Shown here piece after piece: positions 1 to 8,559 of a DNA stretch of 64,000 nt. The notes under the pieces are model-generated. The model made no database searches, was not told the origin of the DNA, and saw nothing but the letters and a program-made list of their open reading frames with translations. The stretch's first letter is position 1, and each line of letters opens with the position of its first letter. The stretch lies in NCBI RefSeq assembly GCF_030272895.1, contig NZ_JALRNF010000006.1, positions 62,001 through 126,000 on the forward strand, in the 5' to 3' direction. This DNA comes from Pseudomonas sp. BGr12. Its GTDB lineage: Bacteria > Pseudomonadota > Gammaproteobacteria > Pseudomonadales > Pseudomonadaceae. The translations under genes were made by a program, and so were the position numbers.

Positions 1-267
1 GACGACGAACCCAAGCGCCTGGATATCACCATCAGCGCCGACGGCATCTATTCGGTGAACAACAACCTGTTGCCCAGGAGCGACCTGGCGACCCTGACCG
101 AAGCCCTGCAGAAAGAATCTGCCGGTGATACCAAACTGCCGTTGTCGATCAGCGCCGACGGCAAGACCCCGCACCAGGCGGTGGTCACTGCCATGGATGC
201 GGCCGGTAAGCTCGGTTTCAGCCAGTTGCGCATGACCACGGTCGAGGCGGCTCAGGGGACACCCTGA
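1..267 (+). CDS. exbD: ExbD biopolymer transport protein, C-terminal part
   Basis: Only the last 88 codons are in the window; the start lies upstream. The frame is open from base 1 and ends at a TGA overlapping the next ATG. The residues, including [32 protein letters not shown] and a C-terminal [10 protein letters not shown], match the periplasmic domain of ExbD/TolR. ExbD works with ExbB and TonB in the inner membrane to energise outer-membrane uptake. The identification also rests on position, since exbB-exbD precedes lpxK in pseudomonads. The single N-terminal membrane helix is outside the window, so ExbD versus TolR is decided mainly by context. Confidence 0.85.
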   Translation, partial: DDEPKRLDITISADGIYSVNNNLLPRSDLATLTEALQKESAGDTKLPLSISADGKTPHQAVVTAMDAAGKLGFSQLRMTTVEAAQGTP

Positions 268-1277
268 TGGCCCTTGCCGATCGCCTGCTTGCCGCCTGGT
301 ACGATGGCCATCCGGCACTGGCGCTGCTGCGTCCGCTGGAGGCGCTCTACCGCCGGGTGGTGTTGCGCAAGCGCGCCCGCTTCCTGAGCGGGGAGAGCGC
401 CAGCTACCGGGCAGCGGTGCCAGTGATCGTGGTGGGCAACATCACCATCGGTGGCACCGGCAAGACCCCGATGATCCTCTGTCTGATCGAGCATTGCCGC
501 CAGCAAGGCCTGCGGGTTGGCGTGGTCAGTCGCGGCTACGGCGCCAAGCCACCGCAACTGCCCTGGCGGGTGACGGCCGGGCAGGACGCCAGCGAAGCGG
601 GTGATGAGCCGTTGCTGATCGTGCAGCGCACCGGCGTGCCGCTGATGATCGATCCGGACCGTTCCCGCGCCGTGCAGGCACTGCTGGCCAGCGAGGTGCT
701 GGACCTGATCCTCTGCGACGACGGCATGCAGCATTATCGCCTGGCCCGGGACCTGGAGCTGGTGCTGATCGACGCTGCCCGCGGCCTGGGCAATCGCCGC
801 TGCCTGCCCGCCGGCCCCCTGCGCGAGCCGGTGGAGCGTCTGCAGGAAGTGGATGCGCTGCTCTACAATGGCGCTGTTGCCGACCGCGACGATGGCTTCG
901 CCTTTACCCTCAGGCCCAGCGCGCTGGTCAACCTGCGCAGTGGCGAACGGGTGGGGCTTGAACATTTTGCGCCTGGCCAGGCCGTGCACGCAGTGGCCGG
1001 CATCGGTAACCCGCAACGTTTCTTCAATACCCTGCAAGGGCTAAACTGGCGGCCAGTACCGCATGCCTTTGCCGATCACGCGCAGTACAACGCCGAGGCC
1101 CTGAGCTTCTCGCCTTCGCTGCCGCTGATCATGACCGAGAAGGACGCGGTCAAATGCCGTGCCTTCGCCGCTGACGACTGGTGGTACCTGGCGGTCGACG
1201 CCGTGCCGTCCCCGGCCTTCCTGGCCTGGTTCGACGGCCAGCTAGAGCGTTTGTTGCAGGCATCGCCACAGCCCTGA
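267..1277 (+). CDS. lpxK: Tetraacyldisaccharide 4'-kinase LpxK
   Basis: Inner-membrane-associated kinase that phosphorylates the 4' position of the lipid A precursor disaccharide-1-phosphate, giving lipid IVA. The product is 336 residues, normal for LpxK. A Walker A P-loop ([12 protein letters not shown]) lies near residues 52-63. A later block with [11 protein letters not shown] is the DDGxQ motif typical of the family. The N-terminal segment ([22 protein letters not shown]) resembles the amphipathic membrane-docking region. The ATG overlaps the exbD stop (TGATG), so the two genes are probably translationally coupled. It opens a run of envelope genes that continues to murB. Confidence 0.96.
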   Translation: MALADRLLAAWYDGHPALALLRPLEALYRRVVLRKRARFLSGESASYRAAVPVIVVGNITIGGTGKTPMILCLIEHCRQQGLRVGVVSRGYGAKPPQLPWRVTAGQDASEAGDEPLLIVQRTGVPLMIDPDRSRAVQALLASEVLDLILCDDGMQHYRLARDLELVLIDAARGLGNRRCLPAGPLREPVERLQEVDALLYNGAVADRDDGFAFTLRPSALVNLRSGERVGLEHFAPGQAVHAVAGIGNPQRFFNTLQGLNWRPVPHAFADHAQYNAEALSFSPSLPLIMTEKDAVKCRAFAADDWWYLAVDAVPSPAFLAWFDGQLERLLQASPQP

Positions 1278-1316
1278 TTGCTTTCTTTTTCCGGCCACCG
1301 GCCTCAAGGAATACCC

Positions 1317-1502
1317 ATGGACACCAAACTGCTCGATATCCTGGCTTGCCCGATCACCAAGGGCCCGCTCAAGCTCAGCGCCGACAAGACCGAGCTGATC
1401 AGCAAGGGCGCAGGCCTGGCTTACCCGATCCGCGACGGCATCCCGGTGATGCTGGAAAGCGAGGCCCGTACCCTGAGCGATGACGAGCGCCTGGATAAAT
1501 GA
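1317..1502 (+). CDS. Trm112 family protein (YcaR-like)
   Basis: A 61-residue protein starting [18 protein letters not shown], the classic N-terminus of the bacterial Trm112/YcaR family (DUF343). The ATG at 1317 is chosen because the family begins exactly there; the frame is open further upstream. Only one cysteine (CPITKG) remains of the zinc-binding pairs found in archaeal and eukaryotic Trm112, as is usual in proteobacteria. The function is not established; eukaryotic homologues activate methyltransferases. It sits between lpxK and kdsB, and its TGA overlaps the kdsB ATG (ATGA), indicating co-translation with the KDO pathway gene. Confidence 0.9.
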   Translation: MDTKLLDILACPITKGPLKLSADKTELISKGAGLAYPIRDGIPVMLESEARTLSDDERLDK

Positions 1503-2263
1503 GCCTGAATTACACAGTGGTCATTCCCGCACGGCTGCGATCCACTCGCCTGCCGGGCAAACCGTTGCTGCCGATTGCCGGCAAGCCGATGATCCAGCAT
1601 GTCTGGGAACAGGCACGCAAGAGCGGCGCGAGCCGTGTGGTGATCGCCACCGACGACGCCGGTATCTACCAGGTGTGCGAGGCCTTTGGTGCCGAAGTGC
1701 TGATGACCCGTGAAGACCACGAGTCGGGCACCGATCGCCTGGCAGAAGTAGCCACCAAGCTGGGCCTGGCCGCCGACGCCATCGTGGTCAACGTGCAAGG
1801 CGACGAGCCGTTGATCCCGCCGGTGATCATCGATCAGGTGGCGGCTAACCTCGCGGCACACCCTGAAGCCGGTATCGCCACCCTGGCCGAACCGATCAGC
1901 GATGTCGGCGCCGTGTTCAATCCCAATGCGGTCAAGGTGGTCAGCGACTGCAATGGCCTGGCGCTGACCTTCAGCCGCGCGCCGTTGCCCTACGCGCGTG
2001 ATGCCTTTGCAAAAAACCGCGACGCGTTGCCTGCGGGCGTGCCGTACCGTCGCCACATCGGCATGTATGCCTACCGTGCCGGCTTTCTCCACGACTTCGT
2101 CGGCTGGGGCCCATGCTGGCTGGAGCAGACCGAATCGCTGGAGCAGCTGCGTGCCCTCTGGCACGGCGTGCGTATCCATGTCGCCGATGCCTTCGAGGCG
2201 CCGCCGGTGGGCGTGGACACGCCTGAAGACCTGGAGCGCGTACGGCGCTTGCTGGAGGCCTGA
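1499..2263 (+). CDS. kdsB: 3-deoxy-manno-octulosonate cytidylyltransferase KdsB
   Basis: Activates KDO with CTP to CMP-KDO for the lipopolysaccharide inner core, in the cytoplasm. The product is 254 residues, the usual length. The N-terminal nucleotide-binding signature [17 protein letters not shown] is present, followed by [22 protein letters not shown] and [12 protein letters not shown], all conserved in KdsB. It overlaps the Trm112 gene by 4 nt upstream and the phosphatase gene by 1 nt downstream, so it is in the middle of a polycistronic message. Confidence 0.97.
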   Translation: MSLNYTVVIPARLRSTRLPGKPLLPIAGKPMIQHVWEQARKSGASRVVIATDDAGIYQVCEAFGAEVLMTREDHESGTDRLAEVATKLGLAADAIVVNVQGDEPLIPPVIIDQVAANLAAHPEAGIATLAEPISDVGAVFNPNAVKVVSDCNGLALTFSRAPLPYARDAFAKNRDALPAGVPYRRHIGMYAYRAGFLHDFVGWGPCWLEQTESLEQLRALWHGVRIHVADAFEAPPVGVDTPEDLERVRRLLEA

Positions 2264-2727
2264 TGCGGGTTCTGTTTGTCTGCCTGGGCAACATCTGTCG
2301 TTCGCCCACGGCCGAAGGCGTGCTGCGCCACCAGTTGCAGGCCGAAGGCCTGGATGCACTGATCGAAGTGGCCTCGGCCGGCACCGGTGACTGGCATGTC
2401 GGCAAGCAGCCCGACAGCCGCACCCGCCGCGCGGCCCAGCTGCGCGGTTACGACCTGTCGCAGCAACGCGCCCAGCAGGTGCGTGCTTCGCATTTCAACG
2501 ACTACGACCTGATCCTGGCCATGGACAAGAGCAACCTTGGCCATCTGCAGGCCATGCGGCCGGCAGGGGCGAAGGCCGAGCTGGACTTGTTCCTGCGCCG
2601 CTTCGACGGCGTGCTGGATGAGGTGCCAGATCCTTACTACGGCGGCGAACAAGGCTTCGAGCAGGTGCTGGACCTGATCGAAGCGGCCTGCCAGCGGTTG
2701 GTCATCGAACTCAAGGGACGTCTATGA
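2263..2727 (+). CDS. Low-molecular-weight protein-tyrosine phosphatase
   Basis: A 154-residue cytoplasmic phosphatase. The N-terminal active-site loop is C-LGNIC-R-S (the CX5R signature with nucleophile Cys7 and Arg13), followed by SPTAEGVLRH. The general acid aspartate lies in the conserved VPDPYYGG motif near residue 125. In pseudomonads this gene regularly lies between kdsB and murB. Homologues linked to Wzc kinases control exopolysaccharide, but no kinase gene is adjacent, so the substrate is unknown. It starts inside the kdsB stop and its own stop overlaps the murB ATG. Confidence 0.93.
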   Translation: MRVLFVCLGNICRSPTAEGVLRHQLQAEGLDALIEVASAGTGDWHVGKQPDSRTRRAAQLRGYDLSQQRAQQVRASHFNDYDLILAMDKSNLGHLQAMRPAGAKAELDLFLRRFDGVLDEVPDPYYGGEQGFEQVLDLIEAACQRLVIELKGRL

Positions 2728-3743
2728 GCGGGCAGTGGCAGGAACAGGTATCGCTCAAGCCTTACAACACCTTCGGCATCGATGTGAAGGCGCGCTACTT
2801 CACCCAGGCGCATAACGATGCGGACGTCCGTGATGCCCTGGCAGAGGCGGCGCGCCAGCAGGTTCCGGTGCTGGTGATCGGTGGCGGCAGCAATCTGCTG
2901 CTGACGACGGATGTGCAGGCCCTGGTGCTGCGTATGGCGAGCAGCGGGCTACGCATCCTTGCCGACGACGGCGAGCGGGTGATTGTCGAAGCCGAGGCCG
3001 GCGAGCCCTGGCATCCCTTCGTCCAGTGGAGTCTGGCCCAGGGCCTGGCGGGCCTGGAAAACCTCAGCTTGATCCCGGGCACGGTCGGCGCTGCGCCGAT
3101 GCAGAACATCGGTGCCTACGGGGTCGAGATCAAGGATGTGTTTGTCAGCCTCACGGCGCTGGATCGCCAGACCGGCGAGCTGTGCGAGTTCGACCTGGAG
3201 CAGTGCCAGTTCGGCTACCGCGACAGCCTGTTCAAGCGTCATCTGGGACGCTGGTTGATCCTGCGTGTCCGCTTTGCCTTGAGTCGTGTTCTGCAGGCGC
3301 ACCTGGACTATGGCCCGGTGCGCCAGCGCCTGAGCGAGCAGGGCATCACTGCGCCGACTGCGCAGGATGTCAGCAATGCCATCTGCAGCATTCGTCGTGA
3401 AAAGCTGCCGGATCCGGCCGAGCTGGGCAATGCCGGGAGCTTCTTCAAGAACCCGGTAGTGCCGGCTGCACTGGCGGAGCGGATTCGCCAGCAGCATCCG
3501 GGCCTGGTGGCTTATCCACAGGCTGACGGCCAGGTGAAACTGGCGGCAGGCTGGCTGATCGAGCAGGCAGGTTGGAAGGGTTATCGCGAGGGAGATGCCG
3601 GGGTGCATCGCCTGCAGGCGCTGGTGCTGGTCAACTATGGCCAGGCCAGCGGCAAGCAGTTGCATCAGTTGGCGCAGAAGATCCAGGCTGACATTCTCGA
3701 GCGCTTCGGGGTCGAGCTGGAAATGGAGCCGAACCTGTACTGA
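2724..3743 (+). CDS. murB: UDP-N-acetylenolpyruvoylglucosamine reductase MurB
   Basis: FAD-dependent reductase that converts UDP-GlcNAc-enolpyruvate to UDP-MurNAc in peptidoglycan synthesis. At 339 residues it is the long, E. coli-like type I form. Visible motifs: the N-terminal YNTFGIDVKA, the FAD-binding VIGGGSNLLL, the GAAPMQNIGAYGVEI block, and GNAGSFFKNP containing the serine that protonates the intermediate. The C-terminus ends with the conserved glutamate segment (VELEMEPNLY). It is the last gene of the lpxK operon, and a REP pair starts 9 nt after its stop. Confidence 0.97.
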   Translation: MSGQWQEQVSLKPYNTFGIDVKARYFTQAHNDADVRDALAEAARQQVPVLVIGGGSNLLLTTDVQALVLRMASSGLRILADDGERVIVEAEAGEPWHPFVQWSLAQGLAGLENLSLIPGTVGAAPMQNIGAYGVEIKDVFVSLTALDRQTGELCEFDLEQCQFGYRDSLFKRHLGRWLILRVRFALSRVLQAHLDYGPVRQRLSEQGITAPTAQDVSNAICSIRREKLPDPAELGNAGSFFKNPVVPAALAERIRQQHPGLVAYPQADGQVKLAAGWLIEQAGWKGYREGDAGVHRLQALVLVNYGQASGKQLHQLAQKIQADILERFGVELEMEPNLY

Positions 3744-3752
3744 TGCGCCTTT

Positions 3753-3817
3753 GTAGGAGCGGGCTTGTCCCGCGATCGCGCCAGTCAGATCGCATCGCGG
3801 GACAAGCCCGCTCCTAC
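3753..3817. repeat. Paired REP palindrome
   Basis: Two REP cores (GTAGGAGCGGGCTTGTCCCG and its reverse complement) face each other around a short spacer, directly after murB. The pair can form one long hairpin, and probably protects or ends the murB transcript. This pair uses the TTGTCCCGCG variant of the core. Confidence 0.9.
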
Positions 3818-3844
3818 AGGGTGGTTTCAGGGTCCAATAAAAAA

Positions 3845-4170
3845 GGTTCTTCACGGAATCCTGAGGGCTATGGTCCTTGGGATTGGGATTGGGATTGGGC
3901 TTGGGCTTGCGAGCTTATCCATTCCATGTGGCGACGCTGCCGGCCCCTTCCGCCCTTACGGCGGCCTACTTTTTTCTTGGAAAAAGTAGGCAAAACCGCC
4001 TGCTCCTGCATCCGGCCCTACGCTGCGCTCCGGGTCCCCTCGCTCCGGCGCCCTCCGGGGCCACGCGGCCTACGACTTGCTTCGCCAAGTCTACGGCTCG
4101 CGTTCTTCGGCTACGCCGAAGGTGCTGCGCACGGCCCCTACAGGCACCTCCACTCGGCCTCCTGAAGTCG
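3845..4170 (+). repeat. Left arm of a large inverted repeat
   Basis: About 326 bp, beginning GGTTCTTCACGGAATCC and ending TCGGCCTCCTGAAGTCG. Read on the other strand from 4642 backwards, the right arm is the same element with scattered differences. It contains a short purine-rich direct repeat (GGGATT three times, near 3880-3900) and several small hairpins: CCTACTTTTT/AAAAAGTAGG at 3965-3990, GACTTG/CAAGTC and CTTCGGC/GCCGAAG. Short open frames cross it in several frames and on both strands, but none has a ribosome-binding site or recognisable product. Confidence 0.9.
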
Positions 4171-4216
4171 CATTCTGCAGCGCCTGAACTGACGCGCATG
4201 AAGATCAAGAGCAACC

Positions 4217-4240
4217 GTAGGAGCGGGCTTGCCCCGCGAT
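4217..4240 (+). repeat. Single REP core
   Basis: One unpaired copy of GTAGGAGCGGGCTTGCCCCG followed by CGAT. It lies in the 139 bp spacer between the two arms of the large inverted repeat. All the other REPs noted in this window are in facing pairs. Confidence 0.85.
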
Positions 4241-4309
4241 GGCGTCAGCCAGGCTGCGCCACAATCTGCTTTCGAAGATACGCCAGCACAGGCGCCACCC
4301 GTAACTTCG

Positions 4310-4642
4310 CGACTTCAGGAGGCCGAGCGTAGGTGTCTGGAGGGGGCGGGTGCGCAGCACCCTTCGGCGTAGCCGAAGAACGCGAGCCGTAGACTTGGCG
4401 AAGCAAGTCGTAGGCCGCGCAGCCCCTGGAAGACACCGTAGCGAGGGAACCCGGAGCGCAGCGTAGGGCCGTATGTAGGAGCGAGCGGTTTTGGTTCCTT
4501 TTGCCAAGACAAAAGGGACCCGCCGTAAAGGCGGAAGGGGCCGGCAGCGTCACTGCATGGAATGGATAAGCTCGCCACCTCGACACCCAAGCCCAAGCCC
4601 AAGCCCAAGGAGCCTAGCCCCTCCGGGATTCCGTGAAGAACC
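4310..4642 (-). repeat. Right arm of a large inverted repeat
   Basis: About 333 bp, the diverged reverse-complement copy of 3845-4170. Long blocks are identical: GGTTCTTCACGGAATCC, GAGCTTATCCATTCCATG, GACGCTGCCGGCCCCTTCCG, the CTTCGCCAAGTCTACGGCTC block, and GGCCTCCTGAAGTCGC. The hexamer direct repeat appears here as GGGCTT rather than GGGATT. It stops only a few bases before the rne terminator. Confidence 0.9.
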
Positions 4643-4644
4643 AT

Positions 4645-4682
4645 AAAAAAGCCCCGCCAGTTACCTGGCAGGGCTTTTTTTC
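4645..4682. terminator. Bidirectional terminator of rne and the murB side
   Basis: Hairpin AGCCCCGCCAG / CTGGCAGGGCT with an A-run before it and a T-run after it, so it can terminate in both directions. It lies 12 nt beyond the rne stop codon on the minus strand. Confidence 0.9.
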
Positions 4683-4693
4683 AGCCTGGAAGA

Positions 4694-7600
4694 TCAGACG
4701 AGCGGTTTGTGCTCTTCTGCGGTTTCCAGGGTTTCAGTGGCGGCATCGGCACTGGCTTCAGCGGCGGCAGCTGCAGCAGCGGCTGCGGCTTCGGCTTCGC
4801 GCTTGCGACGACGCACTTCGCGTGGGTCGTTAGGCGCGCGGCCAGTGCTGGTCAAGGCGCTGGCCGGAGCTGGTGCTTCGACAGCTGCTTCAACGACCGG
4901 AGCCGGGGCTTCTACCGCTACTGGCGCTGGCTCTGCAGCAACTTCGGCAACCGCTTGCAGCTCGGCCTGCGCAGGTGCCTGGACTTCCGGCTCGGCAGCA
5001 ACCACTGGCTCGGCCACTTCAACCGAGGCGACAACCACTTCTTCGACCACCGGGGCGATGCTGACTTCGGCAGCTTCAACCGGGGCCTGGAACGGCTGCT
5101 CGACAACCGGAGCGGCGCTGACTTCAACCGCTTCAGCCACTTCGCTGACTTCGGCCACTTCGGCCACGACTGGCTGAGGTGCTTCGACAGCTTCAGGCTC
5201 GGCAGCGGCAACCTCGACAGCCGGTGCCGCTTCTTCGACGGCAGCGGTGGCGCGTTCGGCCTGCTGGTTGGCCTCGGCTTCGGCTTCGGCGCTGATGTTG
5301 CTGGTGGCGACGGCAGCGGTCACGGCCAGGCCGGCAGCCAGTTCAGCACCCAGCTCGCTTGGCTGTGGCTGTTCTTCGCTACCTTCCTCGGCGCCTTCGA
5401 CCAGGTTGCCGTTGGCGTCACGCTGACGCTCACGACGGTTGCTGCGACGACGCTGGCCACGGGAGCGGCGACGTGGGCGTTCGCCTTCGGCGCCTTCCAG
5501 GGTCTCGTCCTGCAGCAGTTCTTCGTTCGGCAGTTGCTCTTCGGCCGCTTCGGCAGCCTGTTCGGCGGCGCGAGGCTGACGCTCTTCACGTGGTGGGCGA
5601 GGTTGACGCTCTTCACGCGGTGCACGCTCTTCACGTGGTGCGCGTTCTTCGCGTGGCTGACGCTCTTCACGCGGTTGACGCTCTTCGCGTGGTGCGCGTT
5701 CTTCACGCGGTGCACGCTCTTCACGAGGCTGGCGCTCTTCACGCGGGGCGCGCTCAGGACGCTCTTCACGAACAGCCGGGGTAGCGGCGTCCAGCGGCTC
5801 GCGCAGTTCGCGGACCGGACGCTCTTCGCGCTGGCGGCGATCTTCGCGTGGGGCGCGAGGCTGACGCTCTTCACGCGGTGCACGTTCTTCACGTGGGGCG
5901 CGCTCTTCGCGTGGCTGACGCTCTTCGCGTGGTGCGCGTTCTTCACGCGGCGCACGCTCTTCGCGCGGCTTGCGATCTTCTTCGCGGCGGCCGTTGCGGT
6001 TGCGGCTCTGCTGGCGACCGGTGCGACGCTCTTCGTTGCGCTGCGGACGCTCGGCGGCCGGCTTCTCGGCGACAACCGGCGCTGCGGCAGGCTCTTCCTT
6101 GCCGGCGAACAGGCTGACCAGCGACTTCACCAGGCCCTTGAACAGGCTTGGCTCTGGCGCGGCATGAACCGGGGCGGCAACCGGTGGTTGTTCCGGGGTG
6201 GCCGGAACCGGGGCGTTGGCGCGGGCCGGTGCAGTCTTGACCGCGGCTTCCTGGCGAACCAGGGTGCGGGTGGCGGCTGCTGGCTGGGCTTCTTCGGCCT
6301 CGGCGGCGGCGATCTCGTAGCTGGACTGGCCGCTCAGGGCTTCCGGGCTGTCGTCACGCAGGCGCTGGACTTCGAAGTGCGGGGTTTCCAGGTGGTCGTT
6401 CGGCAGGATGACGATACGCGCACGGGTACGCAGTTCGATCTTGGTGATCGAATTGCGTTTTTCGTTGAGCAGGAAGGCGGCAACCGGGATCGGCACCTGG
6501 GCGCGGACTTCGGCGGTGCGGTCCTTCAGGGCTTCTTCTTCGATCAGGCGCAGGATGGCCAGCGACAGCGACTCGACGTCACGGATGATGCCGGTGCCAC
6601 TGCAGCGTGGGCAAACGATGCCGCTGCTTTCGCCCAGGGAAGGACGCAGGCGTTGACGGGACATTTCCAGCAGGCCGAAGCGCGAGATGCGACCGACCTG
6701 TACGCGGGCACGGTCAGCTTCCAGGCACTCACGGACCTTTTCCTCGACGGCGCGCTGGTTCTTGGCCGGGGTCATGTCGATGAAGTCGATGACGATCAGG
6801 CCGCCGATGTCACGCAGGCGCAGCTGGCGGGCGATTTCCTCAGCCGCTTCCAGGTTGGTCTGCAGGGCGGTTTCCTCGATGTCGCTGCCTTTGGTGGCGC
6901 GCGCCGAGTTGATGTCGATGGACACCAGGGCTTCGGTCGGGTCGATCACGATCGAGCCGCCGGACGGCAGGTCGACCACGCGCTGGAAGGCGGTTTCGAT
7001 CTGGCTTTCGATCTGGAAGCGGTTGAACAGCGGGACGCTGTCTTCGTACAGCTTGATCTTGCTGGCGTACTGCGGCATCACCTGGCGGATGAAGGTCAGG
7101 GCTTCTTCCTGGGCGTCGATGCTGTCGATCAGCACTTCGCCGATGTCCTGGCGCAGGTAGTCGCGGATGGCGCGGATGATGACGTTGCTTTCCTGGTAGA
7201 TCAGGAAAGGTGCGGCGCGGTCCTGGGAGGCTTCCTTGATGGCGGTCCAGAGTTGCAGCAGGTAGTCCAGGTCCCATTGCATTTCTTCGCTGCTGCGGCC
7301 AAGGCCGGCAGTGCGCACGATCAGGCCCATGTCGGCAGGGGCGACCAGGCCGTTCAGGGCTTCGCGCAGTTCATTGCGCTCTTCGCCTTCGATGCGGCGG
7401 GAGATGCCACCGGCACGTGGGTTGTTCGGCATCAGCACCAGGTAACGACCGGCGAGGCTGATGAAGGTGGTCAGGGCCGCGCCCTTGTTGCCACGTTCCT
7501 CTTTCTCGACCTGGACGATGACTTCCTGGCCTTCGCTGAGTACTTCCTTGATGTTCACCCGGCCTTCCGGGGACTTCTTGAAGTATTCGCGGGAGATTTC

Positions 7601-7813
7601 TTTCAGCGGCAGGAAGCCGTGACGTTCGGAACCGAAGTCGACGAAGGCGGCTTCGAGGCTGGGTTCGATCCGGGTGATCCGGCCCTTGTAGATGTTGGCC
7701 TTCTTCTGCTCGCGCGCACCGGACTCGATGTCCAGGTCGTAGAGACGTTGGCCGTCTACCAGCGCTACACGCAACTCTTCGGGTTGAGTCGCGTTAATCA
7801 GCATTCTTTTCAT
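4694..7813 (-). CDS. rne: Ribonuclease E
   Basis: Endonuclease that starts most mRNA decay, processes 9S rRNA and tRNA, and scaffolds the degradosome. The 1039-residue product starts at [16 protein letters not shown], the invariant RNase E N-terminus; 16 more codons are open upstream but are not expected in the protein. An S1 domain lies near residues 35-125. The metal-binding aspartates are in SIDINSAR and [10 protein letters not shown], near residues 303 and 346. The zinc-link CPRCSGTG follows near 404. After about residue 520 the protein becomes low-complexity: long [12 protein letters not shown] repeats (arginine-rich RNA-binding region), then alanine/glutamate/valine-rich sequence and a poly-alanine tract near the C-terminus. 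The scaffold is diverged from E. coli, so enolase or PNPase sites cannot be assigned by eye. Transcription probably starts near 8496, giving a very long leader. Confidence 0.98.
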   Translation of the reverse strand: MKRMLINATQPEELRVALVDGQRLYDLDIESGAREQKKANIYKGRITRIEPSLEAAFVDFGSERHGFLPLKEISREYFKKSPEGRVNIKEVLSEGQEVIVQVEKEERGNKGAALTTFISLAGRYLVLMPNNPRAGGISRRIEGEERNELREALNGLVAPADMGLIVRTAGLGRSSEEMQWDLDYLLQLWTAIKEASQDRAAPFLIYQESNVIIRAIRDYLRQDIGEVLIDSIDAQEEALTFIRQVMPQYASKIKLYEDSVPLFNRFQIESQIETAFQRVVDLPSGGSIVIDPTEALVSIDINSARATKGSDIEETALQTNLEAAEEIARQLRLRDIGGLIVIDFIDMTPAKNQRAVEEKVRECLEADRARVQVGRISRFGLLEMSRQRLRPSLGESSGIVCPRCSGTGIIRDVESLSLAILRLIEEEALKDRTAEVRAQVPIPVAAFLLNEKRNSITKIELRTRARIVILPNDHLETPHFEVQRLRDDSPEALSGQSSYEIAAAEAEEAQPAAATRTLVRQEAAVKTAPARANAPVPATPEQPPVAAPVHAAPEPSLFKGLVKSLVSLFAGKEEPAAAPVVAEKPAAERPQRNEERRTGRQQSRNRNGRREEDRKPREERAPREERAPREERQPREERAPREERAPREERQPRAPREDRRQREERPVRELREPLDAATPAVREERPERAPREERQPREERAPREERAPREERQPREERQPREERAPREERAPREERQPRPPREERQPRAAEQAAEAAEEQLPNEELLQDETLEGAEGERPRRRSRGQRRRSNRRERQRDANGNLVEGAEEGSEEQPQPSELGAELAAGLAVTAAVATSNISAEAEAEANQQAERATAAVEEAAPAVEVAAAEPEAVEAPQPVVAEVAEVSEVAEAVEVSAAPVVEQPFQAPVEAAEVSIAPVVEEVVVASVEVAEPVVAAEPEVQAPAQAELQAVAEVAAEPAPVAVEAPAPVVEAAVEAPAPASALTSTGRAPNDPREVRRRKREAEAAAAAAAAAAEASADAATETLETAEEHKPLV
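5570..5985 (-). repeat. Tandem coding repeats in the RNase E scaffold
   Basis: Degenerate tandem units of about 12 to 24 nt encoding REERAP / REERQP / PREER in two blocks (roughly 5570-5765 and 5860-5985). An interrupting segment encodes [32 protein letters not shown]. The DNA is nearly periodic (GCGCTCTTCACG-type units on the plus strand), so length change by slippage is plausible. Confidence 0.85.
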
Positions 7814-8496
7814 GTAATACCGTCGGTTTCCGGGCTGCCGGAAACGGCGTTCGGCACACACGACTTCTCACGGTCGGTGTCAGGTGCGCAAGGGGTGGCG
7901 GGCCACCCCCGTGTCCAGCGACATTCGAGCCAGGCTGGTAACCCAGTGCTGCCGAAGTCGCGACGACGCGTCCTGCTTGCTGTGGTGTCAAATGCACTCA
8001 GTCAGGAGGAGGAATCAGCCTTCGGCCGTGGACGCCCCAGGGGCATCTTGATCAAGACCGGGTCCGCTCACCTGGCCAGATTGGCCGGTGGACCGGACGC
8101 AGTACTACACGGTCCGACGGTTGTGCATCTCCACCCTACACGTATCCCTGATAATTCGGGTGCTGCCGCGCGCTGAATCCGCAACGGGTTGCATTTTCGC
8201 CGGCTCCAAAAGGGGAGCCCGCGCCTTTTATGTTCAAGGCAGGTGTTTCCGAAGCCTTCGCCATGAGTGCGTGAAATTGACGGCACTGGCAGAGTGGCAT
8301 CGAAAAAAACGTGGGGGAGGGCAAAACACCGCTCTTGTTGTTTTTTATCGGTCTTCTCTGCACGGCGCTGGTGGCGATTCCAGGCATTTCTGTAAACTGG
8401 CAAAAGCCCCGTCGGACGGCCTCGCGTCCTCGAGAATTGCGTCGGTCAGGGCCGGCTAGAAGCCGTGGGTCCGCTGGCCAGCCGCTTTTGGCGGCG
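7814..8496 (-). promoter_or_regulatory. Long 5' leader of rne
   Basis: No gene is visible between the predicted rne start of transcription and its ATG, about 680 nt. Close to the ATG are two perfect hairpins: GTTTCCGG-GCTG-CCGGAAAC at 7826-7845 and GGGGTGG-CGGG-CCACCCC at 7892-7909. RNase E is known to control its own mRNA through structured leader elements in enterobacteria, and a conserved structured leader (rne-II) has been proposed for pseudomonads. Assignment of this leader to that family is inference from position. Short open frames within it look random. Confidence 0.6.
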
Positions 8497-8502
8497 TTCG
8501 CG

Positions 8503-8531
8503 ACTATAGCAGCAATCATTAAGTGCTTCAA
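8503..8531 (-). promoter_or_regulatory. Sigma70 promoter for rne
   Basis: On the minus strand, TTGAAG (8531-8526) and TATAGT (8508-8503) are separated by exactly 17 bp, close to the sigma70 consensus. Transcription would begin near 8496 and run towards rne. The element is only about 30-60 bp from the rluC start, so the two genes are divergently transcribed from the same short region. Confidence 0.7.
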
Positions 8532-8559
8532 ATCCATCAAAAATTGTTATGATTGGCAA

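Noticed and set aside
3743..4644. Several short open frames (60-150 codons) between murB and rne
   Set aside because: They follow the inverted repeat and REP sequences on both strands, lack ribosome-binding sites and have arginine/serine/proline-rich random composition. Better treated as non-coding repeat.
5570..5985. Regularly repeated units that could suggest a CRISPR array
   Set aside because: The units are degenerate, have no unique spacers, and translate in frame as RNase E scaffold repeats.
4709..8176. A 1155-codon open frame on the plus strand
   Set aside because: It lies wholly antisense to rne. Its composition (phenylalanine/leucine/threonine-rich repeats) is the mirror of the RNase E REERAP repeats, and it has no family similarity or ribosome-binding site.
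7814..8540. Short open frames in the rne leader, including an extension of rluC upstream to 8311
   Set aside because: RluC family similarity begins only at about 8560. The leader frames show no conserved motif.
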